The position numbers were made by a program, and so were the translations under genes. From Rhizobiales bacterium GAS188 (GTDB lineage: Bacteria > Pseudomonadota > Alphaproteobacteria > Rhizobiales > Beijerinckiaceae): 64,000 bases of DNA. Location: positions 1,240,001 to 1,304,000 of the forward strand of contig FNSS01000001.1 of the NCBI GenBank assembly GCA_900104855.1, written 5' to 3'. The notes under the pieces are model-generated. The model had not been told where the DNA came from. It did no database searches and saw only the letters and a program-made list of their open reading frames with translations. Positions 53,008 through 61,459 of the stretch are shown here, piece by piece (position 1 is the stretch's first letter; every line of letters starts with the position of its first letter).

Positions 53008-53121
53008 ATGAGGAACGCCCAGCGCTTCTATGAACGCCTGGGTGCTCGACCGATCGGGGCAAGGATCGCTTTCCGATGGGAGGATCGGCCCATCGTCGAG
53101 CTCGTCTATCGATTCTACTGA
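53008..53121 (+). pseudogene. C-terminal remnant of a GNAT acetyltransferase
   Basis: A 37-codon frame reads MRNAQRFYERLGARPIG, then ARIAFRWEDRPIVELVYRFY and stop. This is the usual end of a GNAT protein (A..FYERLGFRPVG...G.P..ELVY). The N-terminal two thirds are absent and the interspersed element lies 19 bp upstream, so the gene was probably truncated by insertion or deletion there. The first Met may be fortuitous. Confidence 0.6.
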
Positions 53122-53211
53122 AGATTTGAAGAAGAGCGCAAAGCCGCATCACCCGGGCGGTCTACCCACAGGGCAACCGCCCGAGCTCGCCGGCATTATC
53201 TCCTTGCGCCG

Positions 53212-53631
53212 TCAGACGCGCTCTACGCGGCGCACCTCTTCCACCGGAGCGGCTTTCTCAGTGATCTCCGATGCCGGCAATTGCAGCACGGTCGCGATTT
53301 GGCCGGGGCATAGCCGCGTCACAAGCACGATTTGCCCGCTCGGAAACTGCAGGGCATCGCGATGTGCCGCGAGCTGACTGGTGTGAATCTCCCGGAACTG
53401 GGCGACTTTCTCGACGATCCTCTGCTTTTTCCAGAGGAGGTGAAATTCGGGCTCGTATTCGACCTCGTTCGCGAAGGCCAGCTCCGTTCCCGGGAGCAGG
53501 CATACCGCAACCTTTGGCTCTCCGATGGCGGAGAAACCACGGGTGATCGACCCGGCAAACTCGCTCGATACCAACTGGTCGCCAACCTTTGCGGGTCGTG
53601 AGGCGACAAGGTGTAGACTGTAGTCACACAT
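53212..53631 (-). CDS. Conserved hypothetical protein beginning MCDYSLHLVASRPAKVGD
   Basis: 139 residues. A perfect AAAGGAGG stands 7 bases before the start, which supports this ATG over the longer frame. The N-terminus is distinctive and I recall near-identical starts in other alphaproteobacteria, without a known role. The body is beta-rich (GEPKVAVCLLPGTELAF, GQIVLVTRLCPGQIATVL). No signal peptide. The 265 bp upstream contain no gene I can support. Confidence 0.82.
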   Translation of the reverse strand: MCDYSLHLVASRPAKVGDQLVSSEFAGSITRGFSAIGEPKVAVCLLPGTELAFANEVEYEPEFHLLWKKQRIVEKVAQFREIHTSQLAAHRDALQFPSGQIVLVTRLCPGQIATVLQLPASEITEKAAPVEEVRRVERV

Positions 53632-53896
53632 CGGATACCTCCTTTGTTGACGACAGCCAGAACGTCGCGCATCCGCGCTCGCTGGCTGTACCACCCGGAG
53701 AATTTGATGTGGTCCAGGGCGGCGAGGTCACTCAAGCCGCCATTCCCCGGATTTCTGCCCAGAAGAATACTCCGATTCGTCGGCCGCCGCAACGGCTGCG
53801 ATGCACGGCTGCGATGCCGCCGCAGAGCCGGTTGGATCCAGGCGCAGCATCGAGGCCGCCGAGCATGCCCGCCGGGCGGGGAGGCCATCTCGAGCT

Positions 53897-54274
53897 CTAC
53901 CAATGCCCTTTCCGGCGGTTCCAGGCGTAGAGCAAGTCGGCGAACCGATCATAGCCGACACGCGCAATCTGGCGGATCAGCGGCAACCCGAGTAGCCGCC
54001 CGAGCCAGACATCGCCCGGGGTGAGGAGCCAAATGGCGATCGCACAATCGGCGCCGACATGGAGTCGGCCCTCCGTGTCGACGGCATGCAGCCGGCGACG
54101 CACGTCTTCGACCCCGGCGCCGAAGCGCATGAGCGCATCGGGCTCGTGACCGATGTCGCGAAACTCGATCACGCCGGCCCGGACCGCGCGCATGAGCCGG
54201 CTGCGCTGCCGTTCGATGCCGGCGTTACAGACCGGGCATTTGCTGTTGTACCAGACCGTAAGCTCAGGCGTCAT
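53897..54274 (-). CDS. DCC family (DUF393) thiol-disulfide oxidoreductase
   Basis: 125 residues. LTVWYNSKCPVCNAGIERQ has the CxxC pair at Cys13/Cys16, in place of the usual YDGxCPxC. IEFRDIGHEPDALMRFG and LLTPGDVWLGRLLGLPL are typical DCC elements. It overlaps the ArsR gene by 4 bp, so the regulator and this protein are cotranscribed. Its partner proteins are unknown. Confidence 0.88.
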   Translation of the reverse strand: MTPELTVWYNSKCPVCNAGIERQRSRLMRAVRAGVIEFRDIGHEPDALMRFGAGVEDVRRRLHAVDTEGRLHVGADCAIAIWLLTPGDVWLGRLLGLPLIRQIARVGYDRFADLLYAWNRRKGHW

Positions 54275-54600
54275 CGCTGGCTCTTCTTGCGCTTGGCGGC
54301 CTCCGCGCTGTCCTTGCGGAACGGGCGAGAGCGTGGGCAAACCTCGCCCAGGAAATGCACGAGCGCGCCGGTGAGCGCGTCCTCCTTCAATCCATAGTGG
54401 ACGTTTTGTCCCCGCTTCTCCCGCCACACCAGGCCCGCATTCTCGAGGATGGACAAATGCTTCGAAATGGCCGGCTGTGACATCATCTCGGCGAAGCGCT
54501 GCACGATCTCGCCTGCGGTCATGTCGGTCTTGGAAAGATAAGCGAGGATGCGCCGGCGCGGAGCCGATGACAGCGCCTCGAATATCTTGTCGACCGTCAT
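54271..54600 (-). CDS. ArsR family transcriptional regulator
   Basis: 109 residues. Winged helix: FEALSSAPRRRILAYLSKTD, AGEIVQRFAEMMSQPAISKHLSILENAGLV. No metal-binding Cys pair in the recognition helix. It diverges from the TIGR01777 SDR with a palindrome in between, and is followed by the DCC gene. It likely controls both directions. Confidence 0.92.
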   Translation of the reverse strand: MTVDKIFEALSSAPRRRILAYLSKTDMTAGEIVQRFAEMMSQPAISKHLSILENAGLVWREKRGQNVHYGLKEDALTGALVHFLGEVCPRSRPFRKDSAEAAKRKKSQR

Positions 54601-54677
54601 CGCCCCTCGGTGTCTCCCCGAACCTGCCGCGCGAATTCAGCGCATGTCCAGGCGTATTCCAAAAGCGTTCCTTGCCT

Positions 54678-54697
54678 ATATAACTATTTAGCTATAT
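54678..54697. promoter_or_regulatory. AT-rich imperfect palindrome, candidate ArsR operator
   Basis: ATATAACTATTTAGCTATAT is self-complementary at 16 of 20 positions. It is in the divergent region between the ArsR and SDR genes, and is the only AT-rich segment there, as expected for an ArsR/SmtB-type site that overlaps a promoter. Confidence 0.65.
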
Positions 54698-54740
54698 CGT
54701 GATTGTCAAGCGCCGGGCGAGAGCAACGGGAGTCGAGCGC

Positions 54741-55736
54741 ATGCCGTCGGATGTGGGAAGCAGTGTCACGGGCCGCCAACGTCACATCGTCATCGGTGGC
54801 GGGAGCGGCTTTATCGGCAGCGCCCTTTCGGCAGCGCTCAGGGCGCGCGGCGACAGCGTCACCCTCATCTCGCGGATGGCGGGACCGGGGAGGATCACCT
54901 GGGAGGATCTGGCCAGGCGCGGATTGCCCGCATGCGACGTTGTCGTCAATCTCGCGGGGCGGCATATCCTCGACCTCACGCGACGTTGGGACGCAGATTA
55001 TCTGGACGAGGTGATCAGCTCACGGGTCGAGACGACGCAGCACCTCGTCAAGGCGCTGAACGAGAGCCCCTCTCCTCCGGAGGTCTTCGTGTCCACGGCA
55101 GGCAAATGCTTCTATGGCACTCGCGAGCTTGATGCGGACGAGGCCTATCCGGAGCTTGATGAAGATTCCAAGCCCATGGGCCTCGACTTTGCCGCGGAAC
55201 TGGTCGGGCAATGGGAAGCCGCCGCCGATGGCGTGGATGGAGCCCGCATCCGCCACGTCAAGCTCAGGATCGGCGTCGTGCTGGGAAAGGTCGAAAGACA
55301 ATCGCGCATCGGTAGGCTTTGGCAGATCGGGCGGGCTCGCGGCTTGCTTCCCATCATTCGTCTGCCATTCTGCCTCGGGCTCGGTGCAGTGATCGGTACC
55401 GGCACGCAACCGCTGCCATGGATTCATATCGACGACATGGTCGGGATCCTGCTGCACGTCATCGACCGCACCGATTTGCATGGTCTCTACAATGCCGTGT
55501 CACCGGGGATCGTCACAAATCGGCAATTCATCGAAGCCCTCGGGCGGCGCCTGAGGCGGCCGGTCTGGTGGTCGATTCCCGAATGGCTGATCCGTCTATT
55601 GGTTGGTGACGAGCGTTCGTCCATTCTTCTGCGTGGGCAATTGGTGAGGCCGAAAAGGACGCTTCGGTCAGGTTATGCCTTCCGCTATCCCGAGCTGGCG
55701 CCGGCCCTCGACGATCTGGTCTACGTCACGTTGTAA
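54741..55736 (+). CDS. TIGR01777 family NAD-dependent epimerase/SDR39U1-like protein
   Basis: 331 residues from ATG 54741; an ATG at 54699 is also possible. The Rossmann motif is GGGSGFIGSALSAALRARG, followed by DVVVNLAGR and STAGKCFYGTREL; the C-terminal DUF1731-like part has LRRPVWWSIPEWLIRLL and QLVRPKRTLRSGYAFRYP. Function is poorly known, perhaps in cell division or redox. Regulation by the divergent ArsR protein is inferred from the palindrome between them. Confidence 0.9.
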   Translation: MPSDVGSSVTGRQRHIVIGGGSGFIGSALSAALRARGDSVTLISRMAGPGRITWEDLARRGLPACDVVVNLAGRHILDLTRRWDADYLDEVISSRVETTQHLVKALNESPSPPEVFVSTAGKCFYGTRELDADEAYPELDEDSKPMGLDFAAELVGQWEAAADGVDGARIRHVKLRIGVVLGKVERQSRIGRLWQIGRARGLLPIIRLPFCLGLGAVIGTGTQPLPWIHIDDMVGILLHVIDRTDLHGLYNAVSPGIVTNRQFIEALGRRLRRPVWWSIPEWLIRLLVGDERSSILLRGQLVRPKRTLRSGYAFRYPELAPALDDLVYVTL

Positions 55737-55780
55737 GCGATCAATAACCGACAGCGGCACTTCGGCAGCGAGCCCTTGTC

Positions 55781-56542
55781 ATGTTGCGCAAAGACGTCAG
55801 AAGAAACTCAACTCTCCCGACGGCTGACCCGGCCGAGATTGCGCGTTTCGGCGCTCTCGCGGAGGAATGGTGGAAGCCGGACGGTGCCTTCAAGGTGATC
55901 CATGCCTTTAATCGGGTGCGCGTGACACATCTGTCCGATCGCCTGCCCGTCTTGCTTCAGCGCGACCCGAGAACCGCTCAGCCATTGGCCGGCCTGAAGA
56001 TCGTTGACGTCGGCTGCGGCGCGGGTCTCGTCACAGAACCCATATCGCGTTTGGGAGCCACAGTGCTTGGCATCGATGCCGCCGAGCGCAACGTGCTGGT
56101 CGCGGAGCGGCATGCGCGCTCCACCGGAGCTGCCGTCCGCTATCGGCACGCCCTGCCCGAGCAGCTTGTCGATCAGGCCGGCGCCTTCGATGCGGTCATG
56201 TCGCTTGAAGTGATCGAACATGTCGCCGATAGAGCGGCATTTCTCGAAGCGTTGGCGCGCCTCGTTGCACCGGGCGGAATTCTCGTCATCGGCACGCTCA
56301 ATCGTACCCTACGCTCCTTCGTGAAGGCCATCATCGGCGCGGAATATGTCCTGCGCTGGTTGCCGCGCGGAACACATGATTGGCGAAAATTCGTCACTCC
56401 CAGGGAGCTCGATCTCGATCTCAGCCGTCGCGGGTTCAGAATGGTGGAGCGCTGCGGCGTGACGCTCGAGCCTCTGTCGATGCAATGGGCCATAAGCAGC
56501 GATGTCAGCGCCACCTACCTGCAGTTCCACCAAAAGATTTGA
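55781..56542 (+). CDS. ubiG: Ubiquinone biosynthesis O-methyltransferase
   Basis: 253 residues. The N-terminal block AEIARFGALAEEWWKPDG is diagnostic of UbiG, followed by SAM motif I IVDVGCGAGLVTEP, LGIDAAE, and SLEVIEHVAD. The C-terminus DWRKFVTPRELDLDL is also typical. UbiG catalyses both O-methylations in ubiquinone synthesis. The start lacks a strong ribosome site. It converges on nadC. Confidence 0.93.
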   Translation: MLRKDVRRNSTLPTADPAEIARFGALAEEWWKPDGAFKVIHAFNRVRVTHLSDRLPVLLQRDPRTAQPLAGLKIVDVGCGAGLVTEPISRLGATVLGIDAAERNVLVAERHARSTGAAVRYRHALPEQLVDQAGAFDAVMSLEVIEHVADRAAFLEALARLVAPGGILVIGTLNRTLRSFVKAIIGAEYVLRWLPRGTHDWRKFVTPRELDLDLSRRGFRMVERCGVTLEPLSMQWAISSDVSATYLQFHQKI

Positions 56543-56591
56543 CGACAGCCAAGGGTCCGCTTCCGGCACCGCTGCCCGCCCACACGCCTCC

Positions 56592-57452
56592 TCAACAGCG
56601 ATGATCGAGGCCGATATCGAGCCCCTTCGTGCTGTGCGTGAGTGAGCCCGCCGAGATGAGATCGACGCCCGTGGCGGCGATCGCCGCGACCGTCGTCAGG
56701 TCGACCCGCCCGGAGGCCTCGGTGATCGCCCGGCCGCCGACCATGGCCACCGCGCGGCGCAATTCATCTGGCTCCATATTGTCGAGCAGCACCGCATCGG
56801 CGCCAACCGCCAGCACCTCCTCGAGCTGGCGGAGCGTATCGACCTCGACCTCGATCTTGACCAGATGGCCGATTGCGGCGCGGGCCCGCTCGATCGCCGG
56901 CCTGATGCCGCCGGCCACCGCCACATGGTTGTCCTTGATGAGGACGGCATCGTCGAGCCCGAAGCGATGATTGCTGCCGCCGCCGAGGCGCACCGCATAT
57001 TTCTGCAAGGCGCGCAGCCCCGGAATGGTCTTGCGCGTGCAGGTGATGCGCGCCTTGTGGCCGGCGATCGCCGCCACCATGCCGGCGGTCGCCGAGGCGA
57101 CCCCGCCGAGATGGCAGAGGAAATTCAGCGCCACCCTTTCGCCCGTCAGGATGCCGCGCGCCGGCCCCTTGACGATGGCGATCTCATCGCCGGGCGCGAG
57201 CGCTGCGCCATCCCGGCGCCTGACGACGCTCTCGATCGCCGGATCGACGAGCTCGAAGGCCAGGAGCGCGACATCGAGCCCGGCGAGCACGCCCGCCTCG
57301 CGCGCAACGAGCGCGGTCTCGGTTTGCGCCTCCTCGGGCACGATGGCGTCGGTGGTGAGATCGCCGGCGCGGCCGAGATCCTCGAGCAGGGCGGCGCGCA
57401 GGATCGGCTCGATCATGAGGCGCCGCAAAGGCGGAAGGTGCATGTCTTTCAA
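56592..57452 (-). CDS. nadC: Nicotinate-nucleotide pyrophosphorylase (quinolinate phosphoribosyltransferase)
   Basis: 286 residues. The core motifs are clear: [37 protein letters not shown] and the phosphoribosyl-binding [20 protein letters not shown]. The enzyme turns quinolinate and PRPP into nicotinate mononucleotide. The gene overlaps nadB by 4 bp and is the last of nadA-nadB-nadC, which is ordered so that each product feeds the next step. A second ATG 12 codons in ([10 protein letters not shown]) may be the real start. Confidence 0.95.
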   Translation of the reverse strand: MKDMHLPPLRRLMIEPILRAALLEDLGRAGDLTTDAIVPEEAQTETALVAREAGVLAGLDVALLAFELVDPAIESVVRRRDGAALAPGDEIAIVKGPARGILTGERVALNFLCHLGGVASATAGMVAAIAGHKARITCTRKTIPGLRALQKYAVRLGGGSNHRFGLDDAVLIKDNHVAVAGGIRPAIERARAAIGHLVKIEVEVDTLRQLEEVLAVGADAVLLDNMEPDELRRAVAMVGGRAITEASGRVDLTTVAAIAATGVDLISAGSLTHSTKGLDIGLDHRC

Positions 57453-58999
57453 TCCCCGAATGCAAAAGCAACCATGTCTCCGCGGACTTCGCCCGCAAGC
57501 GCCGCGACGGCCGCAAGGTCGAGTTTGCGACGCTGCGCATGGAGAGATGAAGTCCTAGGAAAGTCGGTCCGGTAATGCGCCCCGCGGCTCTCCTCGCGGG
57601 TGAGCGCCGCGACGGCGATGAACAGGCCGACAAGCGCAGGCTCGGCCGCGGAGCCCCTGCTGAAAGCGAGCTTGTGCAACTCGTCGATCGCATTGACGAG
57701 ACCGGCACGGTCGCGCTCGACCCCGACATGGCGCGACAGGATCGCACGCACGGGCGCGGCGTCAGGCGCCGGCGGCGCATCGCGGGGCGCCAGGCGGCCG
57801 ATACCGCTGGTCTGCGTGCCGATGATGCTCTCGGCGACGAAGCCTCCATAGACGATGGCTTCGAGCAGCGAATTGCTGGCCAGGCGGTTGGCGCCATGGA
57901 GGCTGGTCGAAGCCGCTTCCCCGCAGGCCCACAGCCCTTTCAGGGAGCTGCGGCCGGCCTCGTCGACCGCAATGCCGCCCATATGATAATGCGCCGAGGG
58001 CTTGACCGGGATGGGTGAAGTCGCCGGGTCGATCCCGGCAGCCCGGCAGGACGCCGCAATGCCCGGGAAGCGTTCCGCGAAGCGCGGGCCCAGCGCCGTG
58101 CGTGCATCGAGAAAAACCTGGTGACCCCTGGCCATATGCCGCCAGACGGCGCGTGCCACGATGTCGCGGGGTTCGAGCTCGGCACGGCCAAGCCCTGCCA
58201 TGAAGCGCTCTCCACGCTCGTCGATCAGCACGGCGCCTTCGCCGCGCACCGCCTCGCTGACGAGCGGCATCGGATCACGATCGCCGTCGAGCCCGGTCGG
58301 ATGGAATTGCACGAACTCCATATCGACGAGCGCGGCGCCGGCGCGCGCCGCGAGCGCGAGCCCTGAGCCGATTGCGCCCAACGGGTTGGTGGTGTGGCGG
58401 TAGAGCGCGGCGGCTCCACCCGTCGCCATCACCAGGCGTCGCGTCGGGAGGGCAAGATATCGCGACGCCGCCGCGGCAAGCACCCCGTGCACCTCCCCGT
58501 CCTTGACGATGATGCGGCGCGCCTCGACGCCGCTCACGACGGCGATCGACGGCGTTTGCGACACCGTGCGAATGACGGCACGCATGATCTCGCGCCCGGT
58601 CGCGTCGCCTCCGGCATGCGCGATGCGGCGGCGGCTATGCGCTGCCTCGAGACCGAGCGCGAGCCGGCCTTCAGCGTCGCGCTCGAAGCGGACACCCATG
58701 CGGGTGAGCGCCTCGATCGCCGCGGGCGCCGCCATCGTGACGCGTTCGACGACGGCGGGATCGCAGAGCCCGTCGCCCGCAGCGCGCGTGTCGGCGGCAT
58801 GCAACGGCGGCGCATCATCCTCTCCGAGCGCCGCAGCGACGCCGCCCTGCGCCCAGGCGCTCGCGGCCTCGACGCCGAGCGGATGGCGCACGAGCACCGT
58901 GACCGGCATGGGCGCGAGGCGCAGCGCCGTGATGAGCCCTGCGAGCCCGCCGCCGATGATGACAGGCTCTCCTGCGTGAGCTGAGATGATCTCGACCAT
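57449..58999 (-). CDS. nadB: L-aspartate oxidase
   Basis: 516 residues from the ATG giving [17 protein letters not shown]; a GTG at 59011 that overlaps the nadA stop codon (GTGA) is also possible. FAD-binding [11 protein letters not shown] at the start, [18 protein letters not shown], and the active-site region [19 protein letters not shown]. The flavoenzyme oxidises aspartate to iminoaspartate for NadA. The last 80 residues form the usual helical domain. Confidence 0.95.
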   Translation of the reverse strand: MVEIISAHAGEPVIIGGGLAGLITALRLAPMPVTVLVRHPLGVEAASAWAQGGVAAALGEDDAPPLHAADTRAAGDGLCDPAVVERVTMAAPAAIEALTRMGVRFERDAEGRLALGLEAAHSRRRIAHAGGDATGREIMRAVIRTVSQTPSIAVVSGVEARRIIVKDGEVHGVLAAAASRYLALPTRRLVMATGGAAALYRHTTNPLGAIGSGLALAARAGAALVDMEFVQFHPTGLDGDRDPMPLVSEAVRGEGAVLIDERGERFMAGLGRAELEPRDIVARAVWRHMARGHQVFLDARTALGPRFAERFPGIAASCRAAGIDPATSPIPVKPSAHYHMGGIAVDEAGRSSLKGLWACGEAASTSLHGANRLASNSLLEAIVYGGFVAESIIGTQTSGIGRLAPRDAPPAPDAAPVRAILSRHVGVERDRAGLVNAIDELHKLAFSRGSAAEPALVGLFIAVAALTREESRGAHYRTDFPRTSSLHAQRRKLDLAAVAALAGEVRGDMVAFAFGD

Positions 59000-59007
59000 T
59001 GCAGGCC

Positions 59008-60018
59008 TCACATCGCCAGCATGCGCTCGACGGCGGCGCGGGCAGGCGCTGCGATGCCCGCTTCGATCGTCACCTCATGGGTCAGCGTCTCGAGCGAGGC
59101 GCGGATTTTCGGCAAGGTGATGCGCTTCATATGCGGGCAGAGATTGCAGGGCCGCACGAACTCGGTCTTGGGATTTGCGACCGCAACATTGTCGCTCATC
59201 GAGCATTCGGTCACGAGCACGACGCGCGCCGGCTTCTGCGTCGAGACATAACCGGACATCGCGGCGGTCGAGCCGGTGAAATCGGCCTCGGCCACCACTT
59301 CGGGCGGGCATTCGGGATGGGCGAGAACAACGATGCCCGGATGCTGCTCGCGCAACGAACGGATCTCGTCGGCCGTGAAGCGCTCATGCACCTCGCAATG
59401 GCCGGCCCAGCTGATGATCTCGACTCCGGTTTCGGCCGCGATGTTCTGCGCCAGATATTCGTCGGGCAGCATGATGACGCGCGGCACGCCGAGCGCTTCG
59501 ATGATCCTCTTCGCATTGCCGGAGGTGCAGCAGATATCGGACACAGCCTTCACGGCGGCCGAGGTGTTGACATAGGTGACGATCGGCACGCCCGGATAAC
59601 GCTGCCGCAACAGGCGCACATCCTGCGCCGTGATCGAGGCGGCGAGCGAGCAGCCGGCCTGCCGATCGGGGATGAGCACCGTCTTGTCGGGATTGAGGAG
59701 CTTTGCGGTCTCGGCCATGAAATGCACGCCGGCGAGCACGATGACATCCGCTTGCGTCTTCATCGCCTCGCGGGCCAGCGCCAAGCTATCGCCCACGATG
59801 TCGGCGACGCAATGGAAGATCTCCGGCGTCTGGTAGTTATGGGCCAGGATGACGGCGTTGCGCCGCCGCTTCAGGGACAGAATGGCATCGATGTCGTCGG
59901 CGAAGGCCGGCCATTCCACGGGCGGGATGACGGATCTGACCCGCTCATAGAGCGATGCCGTGCGGGCGATGGTAGCGGAATCAGGCATCTCGGAAGCGGG
60001 AGTGGCAAATCCAGACAT
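59008..60018 (-). CDS. nadA: Quinolinate synthase
   Basis: 336 residues. The three Cys that hold the [4Fe-4S] cluster are in [19 protein letters not shown] and [19 protein letters not shown] and [10 protein letters not shown] line the active site. It condenses iminoaspartate with dihydroxyacetone phosphate. AAGGAG precedes the start, with a perfect palindrome just upstream. First gene of the nad operon; divergent in layout from the NadQ-like regulator's operator region. Confidence 0.96.
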   Translation of the reverse strand: MSGFATPASEMPDSATIARTASLYERVRSVIPPVEWPAFADDIDAILSLKRRRNAVILAHNYQTPEIFHCVADIVGDSLALAREAMKTQADVIVLAGVHFMAETAKLLNPDKTVLIPDRQAGCSLAASITAQDVRLLRQRYPGVPIVTYVNTSAAVKAVSDICCTSGNAKRIIEALGVPRVIMLPDEYLAQNIAAETGVEIISWAGHCEVHERFTADEIRSLREQHPGIVVLAHPECPPEVVAEADFTGSTAAMSGYVSTQKPARVVLVTECSMSDNVAVANPKTEFVRPCNLCPHMKRITLPKIRASLETLTHEVTIEAGIAAPARAAVERMLAM

Positions 60019-60035
60019 GGAGATAATCTCCTTAT

Positions 60036-60052
60036 ATGCTCAATTTGAGCAT
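60036..60052. promoter_or_regulatory. Perfect palindrome upstream of nadA, candidate NadQ operator 1
   Basis: ATGCTCAATTTGAGCAT is self-complementary around its central base. It ends 17 bases from the nadA start and lies against its ribosome site. The NadQ regulon of Rhizobiales is known to control nadA-nadB-nadC through sites near these genes. Confidence 0.8.
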
Positions 60053-60091
60053 TTCAGGTGACACAAAAAACGGCCTCTCGGCCTCACGACC

Positions 60092-60114
60092 CTTATGCTA
60101 AGACTGAGCATAAG
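60092..60114. promoter_or_regulatory. Second nad-region palindrome, candidate NadQ operator 2
   Basis: CTTATGCT and AGCATAAG are perfect 8-bp arms with a 7-base spacer; the core ATGCT...AGCAT matches operator 1. The two sites are centred about 59 bp apart, which would allow cooperative binding or looping. Confidence 0.72.
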
Positions 60115-60178
60115 AAAGTCAAGTGCGATGCCGTGGGTCGTTTCGCATGCGACCCATGCGTGGCGTGGGGGCCGGCGC

Positions 60179-60332
60179 TGGGACCGCGACCGTCTCGGTC
60201 GCCCTTCCTTGCCGGCGGTGCGCCCTGCCGTTTCCAAGAGCGGGCGGGACGCCCGCGGTCCCAGGGGTCGCCCTTCCTTCCCGGCGTGCGCCCCGCCGTT
60301 CCGAAGGGCGGGCGGGACGCCCGCGGTCCCAG
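60179..60332. repeat. Intergenic palindromic repeat, GGGACCGCG family, copy C with tandem duplication
   Basis: The arm TGGGACCGCGACCGTCTCG and onward (60179-60206) matches copy A. It is followed by two near-identical units of about 66-69 bp (60199-60264 and 60267-60332), each ending in GGGCGGGACGCCCGCGGTCC. The units differ by a few bases and small gaps. They fill the gap between nadA's promoter and the 3' end of the NadQ-like gene. Confidence 0.85.
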
Positions 60333-60339
60333 GTTGCGC

Positions 60340-61293
60340 CTACCCCGACAGCGACAGCGGCAGCTTGGTGCCCATGGCGCTGCGCTCGCGCAGCACTTCG
60401 CGCCGAAAGCGCATGAGCTTCGCCGGCCGGCCGCCCGTATCGGTCGACATCTCGCCCGTATCCTCGACGAGCCCTTGTTGCTCGACCAGCCGGCGGAAGT
60501 TCTGCTTGTGCAGGCGGCGGCCGGCGAGCGCCTCGACGCTGCGCTGCAGGCGCAACAAGGTGAAGCTCTCCGGCATCAGCTCGAAGACGACGGGGCGGTA
60601 TTTGATCTTGGCCCGCAGCCGCGCGATGCCGGTCGCCAGGATGCGCCGATGGTCGTGATGCATCGGCTGGCCGAAAGCCGCTTGCGGATCGCGAGCCTGT
60701 CCTGCGCCAACCACAGCCCGCCGGCCGGCTTCGGGCACCAGGCCGGCCTCATAGAGGAGCTCGTAGCGCTGCAGGACGAGCTCCTCATTCCAGGAACGAT
60801 CGTCGCAATCGCCGAAATCGATCTCGACGCGCTGGGCACGCTCGCGCTTGGTCACGCGGTCGGGGGCGGCGGCGACCCATTGGCGCAGGCGCGGCATGAG
60901 CGCCTTGGCGAGGATCGCAGGCACGCCCGAGCGCCAATCCTCGTAAGGGAAATAGCGATACCAGCTCTGCCAGCTCGAACGCTCGGTGCCCGAGGAGCCG
61001 GCTTCGCGGGTCAGCCCCAGATAGCTGATCGAGATGACGCGAGAGCCCTCCCCGTCGCTCGTCCGGTCGCGGTCCGCGAAAGTGTAGAGCTGCTCGACAT
61101 AGCCGACTGGATGGCGCGTCTGGCGCTCGACCCAGGAGCGCAAGCCCGTCTGCAGGCTGCGATGGCGCTGCTCGAACGGCCCGGACGGCAGCGCCGCCCC
61201 CTCATCGATGGTCAAGAGGCGCGGCTCGTCGCGCGTCACCGCGGTGAGGAGCGCGGTCAGCTCGACCGAGGCGGTGCTTCCGGGCTGGGGCAA
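60340..61293 (-). CDS. nadQ: NadQ/NrtR-like transcriptional regulator of NAD biosynthesis
   Basis: About 317 residues. The N-terminal part (SVELTALLTAVTRDEPRLLTID) is a Nudix-like sensor domain without a complete Nudix box; the C-terminal winged helix contains KIKYRPVVFELMPESFTLLRLQ and RLHKQNFRRLVEQQGLVEDTG as in NrtR/NadQ. NadQ represses nadA-nadB-nadC in Rhizobiales. No ATG exists in frame near the domain start; TTG at 61291-61293 is my choice, and the frame is open to 61458. A missed start or frameshift cannot be excluded. Confidence 0.82.
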   Translation of the reverse strand: MPQPGSTASVELTALLTAVTRDEPRLLTIDEGAALPSGPFEQRHRSLQTGLRSWVERQTRHPVGYVEQLYTFADRDRTSDGEGSRVISISYLGLTREAGSSGTERSSWQSWYRYFPYEDWRSGVPAILAKALMPRLRQWVAAAPDRVTKRERAQRVEIDFGDCDDRSWNEELVLQRYELLYEAGLVPEAGRRAVVGAGQARDPQAAFGQPMHHDHRRILATGIARLRAKIKYRPVVFELMPESFTLLRLQRSVEALAGRRLHKQNFRRLVEQQGLVEDTGEMSTDTGGRPAKLMRFRREVLRERSAMGTKLPLSLSG

Positions 61294-61459
61294 GGCGGTG
61301 GACTTTCGGGCAGGCGCGCATTCGCGCCCGCATATTCGCCATGAACGCGCCGGTCGGCAACTCCGTTGCCCCGCCAATCCGGACTTGACTTCGTCAATCC
61401 CTGTTCCAGACTTCGCTCTCGCCTGAGGCCGCGAAGGCCTTGATCGGCTAAAGGTCAAA

